Of a stretch of DNA of 64,000 nt, positions 42,360 through 50,979 are shown one piece after another. The stretch is from positions 39,858 to 103,857 of the forward strand of contig JAEEQN010000004.1 in the NCBI GenBank assembly GCA_016285345.1, in the 5' to 3' direction. The notes beneath the pieces are model-generated. The model was given only the letters and a program-made list of their open reading frames with translations, had not been told where the DNA came from and made no database searches. Numbering within the stretch: the stretch's first letter is position 1; each line of letters starts with the position of its first letter. The translations under genes were made by a program, and so were the position numbers. The DNA comes from Victivallales bacterium. GTDB taxonomy: Bacteria; Verrucomicrobiota; Lentisphaeria; Victivallales; UBA1829.

Positions 42360-43111
42360 TCTGCGAGGCGCTTTTTGATCTCGGCGAGGAGTTGAGGCAT
42401 GACCTCGCCCGCCTTGCCGCGGATGTAGATATCAGTGATGTGCCCGGTGAACGCGGATTTCTCGGGATTGACCTCGATGACGACCGCGCCGCGGCGTTTC
42501 GCCGTGTGCGGCACCATGCAGGCGGGCATGACCTCGCCGGTGGTCCCGCTCACAAGGCACACGCTGCACGATTCGGCGTCCGCGAACGACTGGTCCATGG
42601 CGTGTTCGGGGATGCCTTCGCCGAAGAAGACGATGTCCGGCTTCAGCAGGGCGGCGCACTTCGGGCAGGACGGAGGATTCCCCGCGAGGAGGTCGGCGGT
42701 CGGCGGCCCGGAGAACGAGCACCGGGTGCAGCGGAGGCGTCCGAGCGTGCCGTGGAATTCGATCACGTTCCGCGAGCCCGCCGCCTGGTGGAGATTGTCG
42801 ATGTTCTGCGTGACGAGCGAGAACGCGACCCCCATCTTTTCCAGTTCGGCGAACGCGAGGTGGGCGGCGTTCGGGGCGCACTTGCCCCAGAGATCGTAGA
42901 AGATGGAGCGGATGCGGTTCCAGGACTCCACCGGGTGCCGCATGAAGTGGTCGATCTCGAAGAAATCCGGGTTCACCTGCTGCCAGAGGCCGCCCGCGCC
43001 CCGGAACGGCGGGATGCCGCTTTCGACCGAGACTCCGGCGCCGGTGAAGATCAGCATGTTCTTTTTTTCGGCGATGATGTCCGCCGCGGACTGGATGGGA
43101 TCGGGATTCAT
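42356..43111 (-). CDS. Sirtuin-family NAD-dependent protein deacylase
   Basis: A 251-residue Sir2 protein starting MNPDPIQSAADIIAEKKNML; the ORF track extends far upstream without support, while GGAG lies 10 bp before this ATG. Motifs: FTGAGVSVESGIPPFRG (NAD), TQNIDNLHQAAGS, catalytic His in IEFHGTLGRL, zinc pairs CTRC and CPKC, then LKPDIVFFGEGIPE and VSGTTGEVMPA. It removes acyl groups from lysines using NAD. The GTTGEVMPA segment has GTTGEV where SIR2 usually has GTSLxV, which may alter NAD handling. It is first in a two-gene operon with hrpB and is driven from a promoter that overlaps the skp promoter. Confidence 0.9.
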   Translation of the reverse strand: MNPDPIQSAADIIAEKKNMLIFTGAGVSVESGIPPFRGAGGLWQQVNPDFFEIDHFMRHPVESWNRIRSIFYDLWGKCAPNAAHLAFAELEKMGVAFSLVTQNIDNLHQAAGSRNVIEFHGTLGRLRCTRCSFSGPPTADLLAGNPPSCPKCAALLKPDIVFFGEGIPEHAMDQSFADAESCSVCLVSGTTGEVMPACMVPHTAKRRGAVVIEVNPEKSAFTGHITDIYIRGKAGEVMPQLLAEIKKRLAE

Positions 43112-43147
43112 AGGGCGCAAACTCCAAAAAAAGTGAAAAAAATCCGC

Positions 43148-43175
43148 TTTAAAATACGTGTTGGGTTTGTATATT
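43148..43175 (+). promoter_or_regulatory. Predicted promoter of the skp-lpxD-nadA operon
   Basis: TTTAAA, 16 bp, TATATT; 56 bp before the skp ATG. It occupies the same bases as the opposing sirtuin promoter. Confidence 0.55.
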
Positions 43176-43179
43176 TCAA
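43151..43179 (-). promoter_or_regulatory. Predicted promoter of the sirtuin-hrpB operon
   Basis: Minus strand TTGAAA, 17 bp, TATTTT; 39 bp before the sirtuin ATG. Its -10 lies on the -35 of the skp promoter and vice versa. Confidence 0.5.
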
Positions 43180-43231
43180 GACATGCTTTATTTTTTAAAG
43201 AGAACTTTTTTCCCGAAAGGAGAACGAAACC

Positions 43232-43843
43232 ATGAAACGAATCCTCGCCGCATTGGTGCTGACGCTGACCCTCGCAGCAGCCGGGGCGCGCGCCGCCGAG
43301 CTGAAGATAGCCGTGATCGACATGCAGAAGACATTCCAGGAATACGAGAAGACCAAGACCATCGAGATCAAGCTGAACCAGCAGATGGAGGTGTTCAAGG
43401 AGTATTCCAACCAGCTGAACCAGCAGTACCAGAACCTGCGCAAGCAGTACGAGTCCGCCCGCGACGACTCGCAGAACATCGCATACTCCGCCGCCGAACG
43501 CGAGAACAAGCGCCAGAAGGCGCAGCAGCTGTACGAATCGCTGAAGCTGAAGGAGCAGGAAATGACCAGCTACACCGAGAGCCGCAAGACGCAGATACGC
43601 GACATGTACACGAAACTGCGCGGCGAGGTGGTCGACGAGATACGCAAGGCCGTCCACAACAAGGCCGTGCTCGAAGGCTACACCATCGTGCTCGACCAGT
43701 CCGGCGAATCCCTGAACGACGTCGGATTCGTGATCTACGTCCAGCCCGGCCTCGACATCACCGACGCCATCATCCAGGACCTGAACCGCGGCTACCGCAA
43801 GAACGCGAAGGACCCCGCCGGGGCGGCGGCGTCCGGCGAATGA
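43232..43843 (+). CDS. skp: Skp/OmpH-family periplasmic chaperone
   Basis: A 203-residue protein with signal peptide (ILAALVLTLTLAAAGARAAE) and the OmpH pattern: LKIAVIDMQKTFQEYEKTKT at the start, a long Gln/Glu/Arg-rich helical hairpin (NQLNQQYQNLRKQYESARDD) and a short C-terminal beta part (GYTIVLDQSGESLNDVGFVI). Skp holds unfolded outer-membrane proteins in the periplasm for delivery to the BAM complex. Adjacency to lpxD matches the common bamA-skp-lpxD order, though bamA is not here. AAGGAG lies before the ATG. A second long ORF in another frame (43183 start) is a shadow here and becomes lpxD downstream. Confidence 0.9.
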   Translation: MKRILAALVLTLTLAAAGARAAELKIAVIDMQKTFQEYEKTKTIEIKLNQQMEVFKEYSNQLNQQYQNLRKQYESARDDSQNIAYSAAERENKRQKAQQLYESLKLKEQEMTSYTESRKTQIRDMYTKLRGEVVDEIRKAVHNKAVLEGYTIVLDQSGESLNDVGFVIYVQPGLDITDAIIQDLNRGYRKNAKDPAGAAASGE

Positions 43844-43908
43844 GCCGAACCGGACCAAAACTTGAACTTGAATCAACAACACCCAACTTACCCATAAGAG
43901 GATTTGAA

Positions 43909-44967
43909 ATGAGCAAAGAATACAAAGCATCCGAACTTGCCGAGATCGTCAACGGCACGCTCGTCGGCAATCCGGACACCGTGGTCAACGCGGTCAATTC
44001 CCTGAAACTGGCGGAACGCAACGAAGTGTCGTTCCTCAACAACGCGAAATATCTGAAGGCGCAGCGCGAAAGCCACGCCGGGGTCGTCCTGGTCCCGAAC
44101 GACTGGAAATACGAGCCCCCCGAGGGGCAGACCAACATTCACTGCGCGGACCCGGGCAAGGCCTTCTCCAAGCTCTGCACGATCTTCGCTCCGGAACCGC
44201 TTGACTATCCCGTCGGCGTCCACCCGACCGCGTTCGTCCACCCGACCGCGAAGCTCGCCGAGGGCGTCCACGTGGGGCCGAACGCCGTCATCATGGAGGG
44301 CGCGGAGATCGGCAAGAACACGAAGATCTGCGCCTGCGCCTACATCGGCCAGTACACGAAAGTCGGCGAGAACACGATCATTTATCCCGGCGTGTGCATC
44401 ATGCACCGCTGCATCATCGGCAACCGCGTGATCCTGCACGGCTGCGCGGTCATCGGCGCGGACGGATTCGGCTACACGCCCTCGTTCCGCGGACTCGTGA
44501 AGGTGCCGCAGAACGGCATCGTGCGCATCGATGACGACGTGGAGGTCGGCGCGTGCTCGACCATCGACCGCGCCAGATTCGGCATGACGTGGATCAAGAA
44601 GGGCGTGAAGATCGACAACCTGGTCTTCGTGGCGCACAACGTGATCGTGGGCGAATCGTCCGTCCTGATCGGCCAGTCCGGCATCGCCGGCAGCGCCGAG
44701 CTCGGACGCGGCGTGGAGCTCCAGGCCCGCGCGGGCGTGAACGGCCACATCACCCTGGGCGACGGCTCCAGGGTGCTCGGGCTCTCCGCCGCATGGAGGA
44801 GCACGTCGCCCGGCGAAAGCGTGTTCGGCGTCCCCGGCGAAGGCCAGGAAACGTACCTCGAACGTCTCGCCCTGCCGATCCGCGTCCGCAAGCTCATGGC
44901 CCGCATTGAGAAGCTCGAGGCGAAGATCGCGGAGCTCGAAGGCAAGGACGCCGGAGGCGCGAAATGA
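43909..44967 (+). CDS. lpxD: UDP-3-O-acyl-glucosamine N-acyltransferase LpxD
   Basis: A 352-residue trimeric acyltransferase adding the second hydroxyacyl chain, from acyl-ACP, in lipid A synthesis. The start at 43909 (MSKEYKASELAEIVNGTLVG) has AAGAGG upstream; the ORF track start in skp is too early. An N-terminal uridine-binding domain (LAERNEVSFLNNAKYLK) is followed by left-handed beta-helix hexapeptides (VGVHPTAFVHPTAKLAEGVH), the catalytic His region (DNLVFVAHNVIVGESSVLIG) and GADGFGYTPSFRGLVKVPQN. The C-terminal helix is coiled (RIEKLEAKIAELEG). It overlaps nadA by 4 bp (ATGA), an unusual partner. Confidence 0.95.
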   Translation: MSKEYKASELAEIVNGTLVGNPDTVVNAVNSLKLAERNEVSFLNNAKYLKAQRESHAGVVLVPNDWKYEPPEGQTNIHCADPGKAFSKLCTIFAPEPLDYPVGVHPTAFVHPTAKLAEGVHVGPNAVIMEGAEIGKNTKICACAYIGQYTKVGENTIIYPGVCIMHRCIIGNRVILHGCAVIGADGFGYTPSFRGLVKVPQNGIVRIDDDVEVGACSTIDRARFGMTWIKKGVKIDNLVFVAHNVIVGESSVLIGQSGIAGSAELGRGVELQARAGVNGHITLGDGSRVLGLSAAWRSTSPGESVFGVPGEGQETYLERLALPIRVRKLMARIEKLEAKIAELEGKDAGGAK

Positions 44968-45881
44968 AACGCGACCCCGCCGAGCTGCAGAAAGAGATAC
45001 TGAAGCTCAAGGAGCAGACCGGGGCGACCATCCTCGCGCACAACTACGTGGACGGCGCGATCCAGGATGTCGCGGATTTCTGCGGCGACTCGCTGGAGCT
45101 CAGCGTCAAGGCGAAGAAATACAAGGCCGACCTCATCGTCTTCTGCGGCGTGCGCTTCATGGCCGAGACCGCGAAGATCCTCTCGCCCGAATCCCGCGTG
45201 ATCCTGCCCAACTCCACCGCCGGCTGCCCCATGGCCGACATGGCGCAGGTCGACGAGGTCCGCAAGTACCGCAAGGAGCACCCGGACGAGATCCTCGTGG
45301 CGTACGTGAACAGCACTGCCGCCGTGAAGGCGCAGGTCGACTGGTGCTGCACCTCCGGCAACGTGGAACGCGTGCTGAACGCGATCCCGGCGGACGCGAA
45401 GATCATGTTCCTGCCGGACCGCAACCTCGGCGCGAACATGACCGCCAAGCTCGGCCGCCCGATGTCCCTGTGGAGCGGCTGCTGCCCCGTGCACGACCGC
45501 ATCACACTGGAGAGCATCCGCGAGGCGCGCGCTGTGCATCCCGGCGCCGAGGTGCTGGTGCACCCCGAATGCCGTCCGATGATCATCGAGGCCGCCGACG
45601 TTGCGCTCAGCACGGGCGGCATGCTCCGCCACGTGTCCGAATCCCTCTTCAAGGAGTTCATCATCGGCACCGAGCTCGGCATCATCCACCGCATGCAGAG
45701 GGAGAACCCGGACAAGGTGTTCCATCCGCTCCTGCCGCAGGTCGTCTGCCCGGACATGAAGAAGATCACGCTCGAAAACGTGCTGGCCGCGCTTCAGGGG
45801 AAATGCGAGGAGATCGTGCTCGACCCCGAGATCATGGACGCCGCCCGCAAGCCCATCGAACGCATGCTCGCGCTGAAATAA
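44964..45881 (+). CDS. nadA: Quinolinate synthase NadA
   Basis: A 305-residue [4Fe-4S] enzyme that condenses iminoaspartate with dihydroxyacetone phosphate to quinolinate in NAD synthesis. Family motifs: ILAHNYVDGAIQDVADFCGD, FCGVRFMAETAKIL, NSTAGCPMADM (first cluster Cys), VNSTAAVKAQVDWCCTSGN, LPDRNLGANMTAKL, WSGCCPVHDRI (second Cys), VHPECRPM, STGGMLRHV, IGTELGIIHRM and VCPDMKKITLENV (third Cys). It is the short-type protein without an N-terminal extension. Oxygen sensitivity of the cluster suits an anaerobe. nadB and nadC are not in the window. Confidence 0.96.
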   Translation: MKRDPAELQKEILKLKEQTGATILAHNYVDGAIQDVADFCGDSLELSVKAKKYKADLIVFCGVRFMAETAKILSPESRVILPNSTAGCPMADMAQVDEVRKYRKEHPDEILVAYVNSTAAVKAQVDWCCTSGNVERVLNAIPADAKIMFLPDRNLGANMTAKLGRPMSLWSGCCPVHDRITLESIREARAVHPGAEVLVHPECRPMIIEAADVALSTGGMLRHVSESLFKEFIIGTELGIIHRMQRENPDKVFHPLLPQVVCPDMKKITLENVLAALQGKCEEIVLDPEIMDAARKPIERMLALK

Positions 45882-45906
45882 CCTGAAGTTTTTATCCGTA
45901 AAGAAA

Positions 45907-45938
45907 CGCACGCCCGAAATCCCGGACGTGCGCTTTTT
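45907..45938. terminator. Bidirectional terminator between nadA and the serine hydrolase gene
   Basis: CGCACGCCCG pairs with CGGACGTGCG (one mismatch) around a 6-nt loop, with CTTTTTG on the plus side and A-rich sequence on the other. It separates convergent transcripts. Confidence 0.8.
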
Positions 45939-45961
45939 GTGTTTGCAAGGACGTCTCTGTT

Positions 45962-47134
45962 TCAGGTCAATGCGTAGTACGCGGCGTTGCGGAGGCGGTG
46001 GAAGAGGTGGGAATTGTCCTGCGGGGACTGGTTCTGCGCCATGAAGAGGACGGCGAGCTCGTTTTTGAGGTCGAGCGTGAAGTTCGTCTCCAGCCAGCCG
46101 CCCCAGCCGAACGATCCGATGGCGTCTGTGGTGGAGGAGCACCCGCCGAAGGTCTTCATGAAGAGGAAATTGCCGTAGTTCTGTCCGCCGAGGTCCTGCC
46201 AGGTGAACGTGCGCGCCTGATGCGGCGTGAGCTGGGGGGAGATGAGGTAGTCGAACCCGGCGGCGGAGAGGAACTTGTGTCCGTTGTATTTGCCGCGGTT
46301 CATGAGCATCTTCACGAACTCGGCGTAGTCGCCGATGGTGGAGACGAGGCCCGCGCCGCCGGACTCGAACGCGGTGTCCTCGCGGTAGGCGTTCAGCCCG
46401 AGGTGCCAGTCGGCGTAGCCGAAGCGCTTGCGCGTGTGGTCGCGGTGGTCGTAGGCGGTGGCGAGGCGGGCGCGCTTCGCCTCGGGCACGACGAATCCGG
46501 TGTCCTTCATGCCGAGCGGGGCGAAGATCTCGTCCTGGAGGTACTGCCCGAAGCGTTTCCCGGCGGCGCATTCGATGACCGCGCCCATCACGTCGGCGGA
46601 GTAGCCGTACGCCCAGCGGTCGCCGGGCTTGAACGCGAGACGGCAGCCGCCGAGCCTGTTCGCGAACTCGACCGTGGAGAGCTGGACGCCCTGCTTGCGG
46701 AGGTCCTCCATCTCGCGCACGACCAGCGCGACGTCCGGCGAGCAGTCGGGATAGAGCAGCCCAGAGGTCATGTTCAGCAGGTCGGAGACGTACATCGGGC
46801 GGTCGCTGACGATTGCGAGGCCCTGTCCGTGCTCGGTGTCGTAGCGCTGGTTCGCGAATCCCGGCAGGAAGCGCGCGACCATGGCGCGGGGCGACAGGAT
46901 GCCGCGGTCGATGTTCATGACGGCGGCGGTGCCGGTGATCGGCTTCGACTGCGAATAGATGCGGAAGATGGTGTCGCGGGAGATCTTTCGGCCGGATTCG
47001 ACGTCGGCATAGCCGCTTTCCGTGTAGTAAATCTCCTCGCCCTTGTGCAGGACCATGACGGACGCGCCGGCGTATTCGCCGCGGTCGACGGATTCGCTGA
47101 GCAGATCGGAGAGGCGGTTGAGTTCGGGATTCAT
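45962..47134 (-). CDS. Serine hydrolase of the beta-lactamase/CubicO family
   Basis: A 390-residue cytoplasmic-looking serine hydrolase (class C beta-lactamase fold). The SxxK active site is in IYSQSKPITG, the second motif is YGYSADVMG (Tyr) and GGAGLVSTIGDYAEF lies near the C-terminus. The N-terminus (MNPELNRLSDLLSESVDRGE) has no signal peptide, so it is more likely an esterase, amidase or D-aminoacylase than a periplasmic beta-lactamase or PBP. AGGAG precedes the ATG. It is the last gene of a five-gene minus-strand group and lies 62 bp after the thioesterase gene. The substrate is unknown. Confidence 0.85.
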   Translation of the reverse strand: MNPELNRLSDLLSESVDRGEYAGASVMVLHKGEEIYYTESGYADVESGRKISRDTIFRIYSQSKPITGTAAVMNIDRGILSPRAMVARFLPGFANQRYDTEHGQGLAIVSDRPMYVSDLLNMTSGLLYPDCSPDVALVVREMEDLRKQGVQLSTVEFANRLGGCRLAFKPGDRWAYGYSADVMGAVIECAAGKRFGQYLQDEIFAPLGMKDTGFVVPEAKRARLATAYDHRDHTRKRFGYADWHLGLNAYREDTAFESGGAGLVSTIGDYAEFVKMLMNRGKYNGHKFLSAAGFDYLISPQLTPHQARTFTWQDLGGQNYGNFLFMKTFGGCSSTTDAIGSFGWGGWLETNFTLDLKNELAVLFMAQNQSPQDNSHLFHRLRNAAYYALT

Positions 47135-47196
47135 GCTGTGTCTCCTGTCGGATATGAGGTGTGAAAATGAAATGCTTGTCTGAACAGGATTTGGGG

Positions 47197-48027
47197 TTAC
47201 TTTTCGGCGATCTCCATGGGGGCGAACGTGCCGTCGCAGGTGAAGACGTTCTTTCCGTCCGGGGTGTGTCCGACCGCGCGGAAGGCGGAATCGTCGTGTT
47301 CGCCCGTGGTGACGATGGATTCGCCGAGGCGGAGCGCGAAGTTGAAGTTGACGCGGATGGAGTTCACGCGGACGGGGTATCCGAGCTTGGCGGCGAGCCA
47401 GTCCTGCGCGAACATCGGGTAATGCGCGTTGTTCACGTGGTTGTTGTAGTCGATCTTGGACTGGCCGATGTCGGTGCGGACGGGATCGGAACCGGGCGAG
47501 GGGTCGAGCTTGCCCCAGTCCTCGAAGAAGATCGGCTTGTCGGGGTTCGAGGGGAATTTTCCGGTGACGTCGTCGGGGGAGACGGGGCGGAGGTTGGCGA
47601 GTTTGAGCATGAGCCAGTAGCTGCTGGCGGTGGCGATGCGCTGCCCGGTGGCGGGATCGGTCAGCTCGAACTGGCGCATGGCGAAGAGACGGTGGACGCC
47701 GCTGGGCCAGGTCTTCAGGCGCACGGAATCCGCGCGCGGGGGCAGGGCGTCGAACTTGATCATGAGGCGGGAGAGGACCCAGGTGATGCCGAGACGGCGC
47801 AGGTCGTGGATGCCGACGCCGAGGAGTTCGGCGTGCGCGCCCGCGATGTCCTGCATCAGGTCGAATGCCGCGCCGAGGCGGAGCCGTCCGTCCGGGCCGA
47901 TGGCGTGGAGCTGGGTCGGGTACTCGCGGGTGATGCTGGCGGGCTTGCCGTCGAAATACGGGTTGCCGTCGTGGATGACGTCGGCGGAGGTTTCAGGCGT
48001 ATTGAGAGGACCGGTTGCGGTGCTCAT
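47197..48027 (-). CDS. Acyl-ACP thioesterase (FatA/FatB-like family)
   Basis: A 276-residue tandem hot-dog protein of the acyl-ACP thioesterase family. It has an N-terminal hot-dog (LRLGAAFDLMQDIAGAHAEL, GITWVLSRLMIKFDALPPRA) and a second hot-dog with the catalytic Asp/Asn/His region KIDYNNHVNNAHYPMFAQDW. It releases free fatty acids from acyl-ACP. In anaerobic bacteria such enzymes are common and set the chain length of released acids. AAGGA lies before the ATG; the gene overlaps the DUF302 gene by 4 bp. It may connect to the fab genes encoded at 25-29 kb. Confidence 0.88.
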   Translation of the reverse strand: MSTATGPLNTPETSADVIHDGNPYFDGKPASITREYPTQLHAIGPDGRLRLGAAFDLMQDIAGAHAELLGVGIHDLRRLGITWVLSRLMIKFDALPPRADSVRLKTWPSGVHRLFAMRQFELTDPATGQRIATASSYWLMLKLANLRPVSPDDVTGKFPSNPDKPIFFEDWGKLDPSPGSDPVRTDIGQSKIDYNNHVNNAHYPMFAQDWLAAKLGYPVRVNSIRVNFNFALRLGESIVTTGEHDDSAFRAVGHTPDGKNVFTCDGTFAPMEIAEK

Positions 48028-48593
48028 GGTTCGGTTTCCTTTCGTTGTGCTTTTTCTTTGCGGATGCCGTCGGCGAGGAGCGAGACCAGCGCCTCCTGTT
48101 CCGGGGCGATGCCGGACCGCAGGACCTTGCGCGCGTTTCCGCCGTAGATCACGCCGAGGAGCGAGGTGTTCAGCCTCGACACGACGGCGTTTCCGCTGTC
48201 AGGATCGTCGGTGATGCTGACCGTGCAGGGGATCAGGGCGGGCAGGACGAGGCCGCGGTCCGGGTCGTCCATGAGGCCGCGCGCGTAAGTGCGGTTGCAG
48301 AGTTTCCAGTTGTAGAGGGCGCGTCCGTCCGAGGGAAGGGGCAGGGAACACGCCTCGCGGGAGGCTTTCCAGCCGGATTCCGCGGGCATGGCGTTCTCGA
48401 ACGCGTCGTCGAAATCGTCGGCGGTGAGGCCGGGGAATTCGTGCGAGACGATGAGGTTGTGGCGGAGGTAGAGGAATCCGGCGCAGAACATGGCGGCGGC
48501 TCCGGCGATCACACCAAGGAGGAACGCCGCGAGGACAGGATTCTTTCTGGGGGGACGTTTCTGTTCCGTTATCGTTGTTGTCAGCGGTTCCAT
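48024..48593 (-). CDS. DUF302-domain membrane-anchored protein
   Basis: A 189-residue protein hidden in a longer ORF; the start at 48593 (MEPLTTTITEQKRPPRK) has AGGA 6 bp upstream. One N-terminal TM helix (VLAAFLLGVIAGAAAMFCAG) anchors a periplasmic domain with the DUF302 pattern: LYNWKLCNRTYARGLMDDPD and VLPALIPCTVSITDDPDSGN ending in a C-terminal VSRLNTSLLGVIYG. The biochemical role of DUF302 is not established. It overlaps the upstream kinase gene by 13 bp and the thioesterase gene by 4 bp, so the three are one transcript. Confidence 0.7.
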   Translation of the reverse strand: MEPLTTTITEQKRPPRKNPVLAAFLLGVIAGAAAMFCAGFLYLRHNLIVSHEFPGLTADDFDDAFENAMPAESGWKASREACSLPLPSDGRALYNWKLCNRTYARGLMDDPDRGLVLPALIPCTVSITDDPDSGNAVVSRLNTSLLGVIYGGNARKVLRSGIAPEQEALVSLLADGIRKEKAQRKETEP

Positions 48594-49606
48594 GAGTAGT
48601 CCTTTCCATCCAGCGCGCGCCGGATGTTTTCGAGCTGAATGCGGAAGTCGGCGGTTTCGCGGCGCCAGAACTCGCGCGTGCCCCAGTCGGGGTACTGCCT
48701 GCGGAATCCGGCGTCGCCGGACTGCACGGCGCACCAGGAGAGGAAGTGCATCATGCGCATGGCGCGGAGGGGTTCGACGAGGCGAAGCGAGGCGCGGTCG
48801 AACGGACGGAAGACCTCGTAGGCGGCGAGGATCACGTCGAGCTCGCGTTTGGATTCGGAGAGCGTGCCGGGGAGCAGCAGCCAGAGGTCCTGCACGGGCG
48901 GCCCCGCGACCATGTCGTCGAAGTCGATCGCCATGAGGCCGGTTCCGGGACGGTCGAGCACGTTCGCGCGGTGGAAGTCCCCGTGGATGCGGATCATGGC
49001 GTCGTCGGGCGGATAGACCGCCTCCGCCAGGTCGAGGATGGCGTCGCAGAGGTCGATCAGCTCCTGTTCGCACGAGGGATCGACCGCGCCGGATTTGAAG
49101 ATGCGGTGCATGGCGGCCTCGGCGAAGTTCGCGGGCGTCATGCGGAGCCGGTGAGGTGCGGCGCGGCGTTCGCCGCAGGCGTGGATGCGTCCGAGCAGGG
49201 ACCCGACGCGTTCGAGTGTTTCGTCCTGTTCGAGTTCGATCTCGCGGCCCCTCATTCGAGGGAAAATGGCGAAGAACACGCCGTCGAGTTCGCCGAGCGT
49301 GGAGTCCGTTTCGAGCTCGTAGGGCGGTACGACGGGTATCTCCTCGCCGTCGCAGTCCCACAGGAACTCGTGTTCCTCCAGGATCGCCTCACGCGTCCAG
49401 CGTCCGGGACGGTAGAACTTGACCACGAGGCGTTCGCCCGTGGCGGCCTCGATCTCGTACACGCGGTTGATGTAGCTGGGCAGGGCGGAGGCGAGTCCGG
49501 TCAGGCGGCACGCGAGGGCGTCCTCCAGGGCAGGCAGAAAATACTCCGGCGTGATGCGGTCGAATCCGGCCGCACCGGCTGTCTTGCTGCCCCGCGGAAG
49601 GTCCAT
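48581..49606 (-). CDS. SrkA/YihE-like aminoglycoside-phosphotransferase-fold kinase
   Basis: The 341-residue protein matches the stress-response kinase A (YihE/RdoA) group of the APH superfamily. It has SYINRVYEIEAATGERLVVK (nucleotide loop and Lys), FYRPGRWTREAILEEHEFLW, the YihE-typical ELDGVFFAIFPRMRGREIEL, catalytic loop RIHGDFHRANVLDRPGTG, metal Asp in MAIDFDDMVAGPPVQDLWLL, and SWCAVQSGDAGFRRQYPDWG. SrkA phosphorylates Ser/Thr and counters programmed death and envelope stress in E. coli; the target here is unknown. AGG lies 7 bp before the ATG. It is 20 bp after the RdgC-like gene. Confidence 0.85.
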   Translation of the reverse strand: MDLPRGSKTAGAAGFDRITPEYFLPALEDALACRLTGLASALPSYINRVYEIEAATGERLVVKFYRPGRWTREAILEEHEFLWDCDGEEIPVVPPYELETDSTLGELDGVFFAIFPRMRGREIELEQDETLERVGSLLGRIHACGERRAAPHRLRMTPANFAEAAMHRIFKSGAVDPSCEQELIDLCDAILDLAEAVYPPDDAMIRIHGDFHRANVLDRPGTGLMAIDFDDMVAGPPVQDLWLLLPGTLSESKRELDVILAAYEVFRPFDRASLRLVEPLRAMRMMHFLSWCAVQSGDAGFRRQYPDWGTREFWRRETADFRIQLENIRRALDGKDYSWNR

Positions 49607-49625
49607 TGGAACACCTGCTGAAAGA

Positions 49626-50762
49626 TCAGAGGGATTCGCGGTCGGCGACCCACTGGCGCATCGCCTTTTCGGTGGCGATGTTCTTGCCGTTCATGACGGC
49701 CGCTGCGAATTTCCTGAAGTAGGCGTTGAAGACGGTGTGGAGGATGTTCAGGTTGGAGACGCGTTCCTCGAAGGCGGATTCGCGTTCCATCTCCTCGCCG
49801 GTCGGGAGCTTCACGGAGCCGAACGTGAACGCGTCGGCGTCGAACGTGAACGCCCATTTGTCGACCTCGGCGTCGCCGCCCTCGCGGGCGAAGGAGACGC
49901 GCGCCTTGCGGAGTTTCTTGCCGCTGGAAAGGGCGGCCTTCGCCTCGCCGGAGGCCAGGGGGTTGCCGCGCTTGATGACGCTTTCGCCGGAACCGGCGAG
50001 GTCGGGGTCCTTGGTCTTGCCCGGGGAATACGCGAGCGTGAGCGGACCTTCGATCGCAAGCACGAACGTGCCGAGGTCGCCGACGGAGCAGCGGCCGCCG
50101 TTCACTTCCGCCTCGTACCAGAGCCAGGTCAGGAAATCGCGTCCGGGCTGGGGTTCGTCCATGCCGGAGGCGAGATTGGTGAGCGTGAGCGGGGGCAGGT
50201 CGGTCTCGTTCTTCTTCAGGAGCGTTACCATGAGCTCGTCGACGGAGATCGGAACGGGCTCGACGTCCAGTCCGAGCGCGCGGGTGAATTCCTGCACGAA
50301 GACGTCGAACTTCGCGAGCGAGGCCGCGCCGAAATACAGCACGTTCGCGGCGGTGTCGACTACGAACGGCGTGGCGGAGATCGTGGGGACCATCTTCGGC
50401 ATCAGGGATTCGATCGCGGCTTCCTTGATCATCTTCTTTTCCTTGCGCGGGACGAAGAGGCAGTCGTTCGCCTGCATGTAGGCGAGCTCGTCGCGGCGGC
50501 AGACGGCGTTCAGCAGCTGGGATGGGACCTTGCGTTCGGTTTTGCGGAGGTTCAGGTAGGGGAATCCGCCGCACATGGAGGTGGTGTCGTCGATTTTGCT
50601 TTCGAGCAGATGGCGGCCGCTGACCCAGCCGAGCACGGGCTCGTCCTTCACGTCGTCGAGCTTTCCGGCGGAATGTTTCGCGAAGAGCTCCAGGTAATTC
50701 TCCGGCATCGGGTTGCGGAGCGGGCAGATCATGAGGGAGATGCTTCCGGTTTCAAAAGACAT
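49626..50762 (-). CDS. RdgC-like protein
   Basis: A 378-residue protein that resembles recombination-associated RdgC. It shows an N-terminal LMICPLRNPMPENYLELFAK and GWVSGRHLLESKI region, the RdgC-like block LFVPRKEKKMIKEAAIESLM with MVPTISATPFVVDTAANVLY, and a mid-protein GRDFLTWLWYEAE segment found in many RdgC relatives. E. coli RdgC forms ring-shaped dimers on DNA and limits RecA. Here the protein has a longer C-terminal half (Lys/Arg-rich GKKLRKARVSF and an acidic AREGGDAEVDKWAFTF). The assignment rests on motif recall, not a profile search. AAGGA lies before the ATG. Confidence 0.62.
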   Translation of the reverse strand: MSFETGSISLMICPLRNPMPENYLELFAKHSAGKLDDVKDEPVLGWVSGRHLLESKIDDTTSMCGGFPYLNLRKTERKVPSQLLNAVCRRDELAYMQANDCLFVPRKEKKMIKEAAIESLMPKMVPTISATPFVVDTAANVLYFGAASLAKFDVFVQEFTRALGLDVEPVPISVDELMVTLLKKNETDLPPLTLTNLASGMDEPQPGRDFLTWLWYEAEVNGGRCSVGDLGTFVLAIEGPLTLAYSPGKTKDPDLAGSGESVIKRGNPLASGEAKAALSSGKKLRKARVSFAREGGDAEVDKWAFTFDADAFTFGSVKLPTGEEMERESAFEERVSNLNILHTVFNAYFRKFAAAVMNGKNIATEKAMRQWVADRESL

Positions 50763-50831
50763 GATGGAATCCTTTCAATCTGATCGGCGGGCGTGGAAAG
50801 CCGCGCCGGGGTGGGTGAAAAAGGGATAATT

Positions 50832-50860
50832 ACTGTATCACGGAATGGCATTTTTCGCAA
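50832..50860 (-). promoter_or_regulatory. Predicted promoter of the RdgC-like/SrkA/DUF302/thioesterase/hydrolase group
   Basis: Minus strand TTGCGA, 17 bp, TACAGT, about 70 bp before the start of the RdgC-like gene. Confidence 0.45.
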
Positions 50861-50979
50861 GTCCCGGACTGTTTTTTATTCAAAAAAAGACAAGATGCGC
50901 CGTCCGGGGGATTCGTGCGATGGATGCAAAGAGGATAAACCGGAACCGAAATGGAGTACGGATCCAGATTGTTTTGACT

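Noticed and set aside
39633-42395. 920-residue plus-strand ORF
   Set aside because: Antisense to hrpB; it reads through the palindromic repeats as PGFAPAREDKSS units, but no domain is seen.
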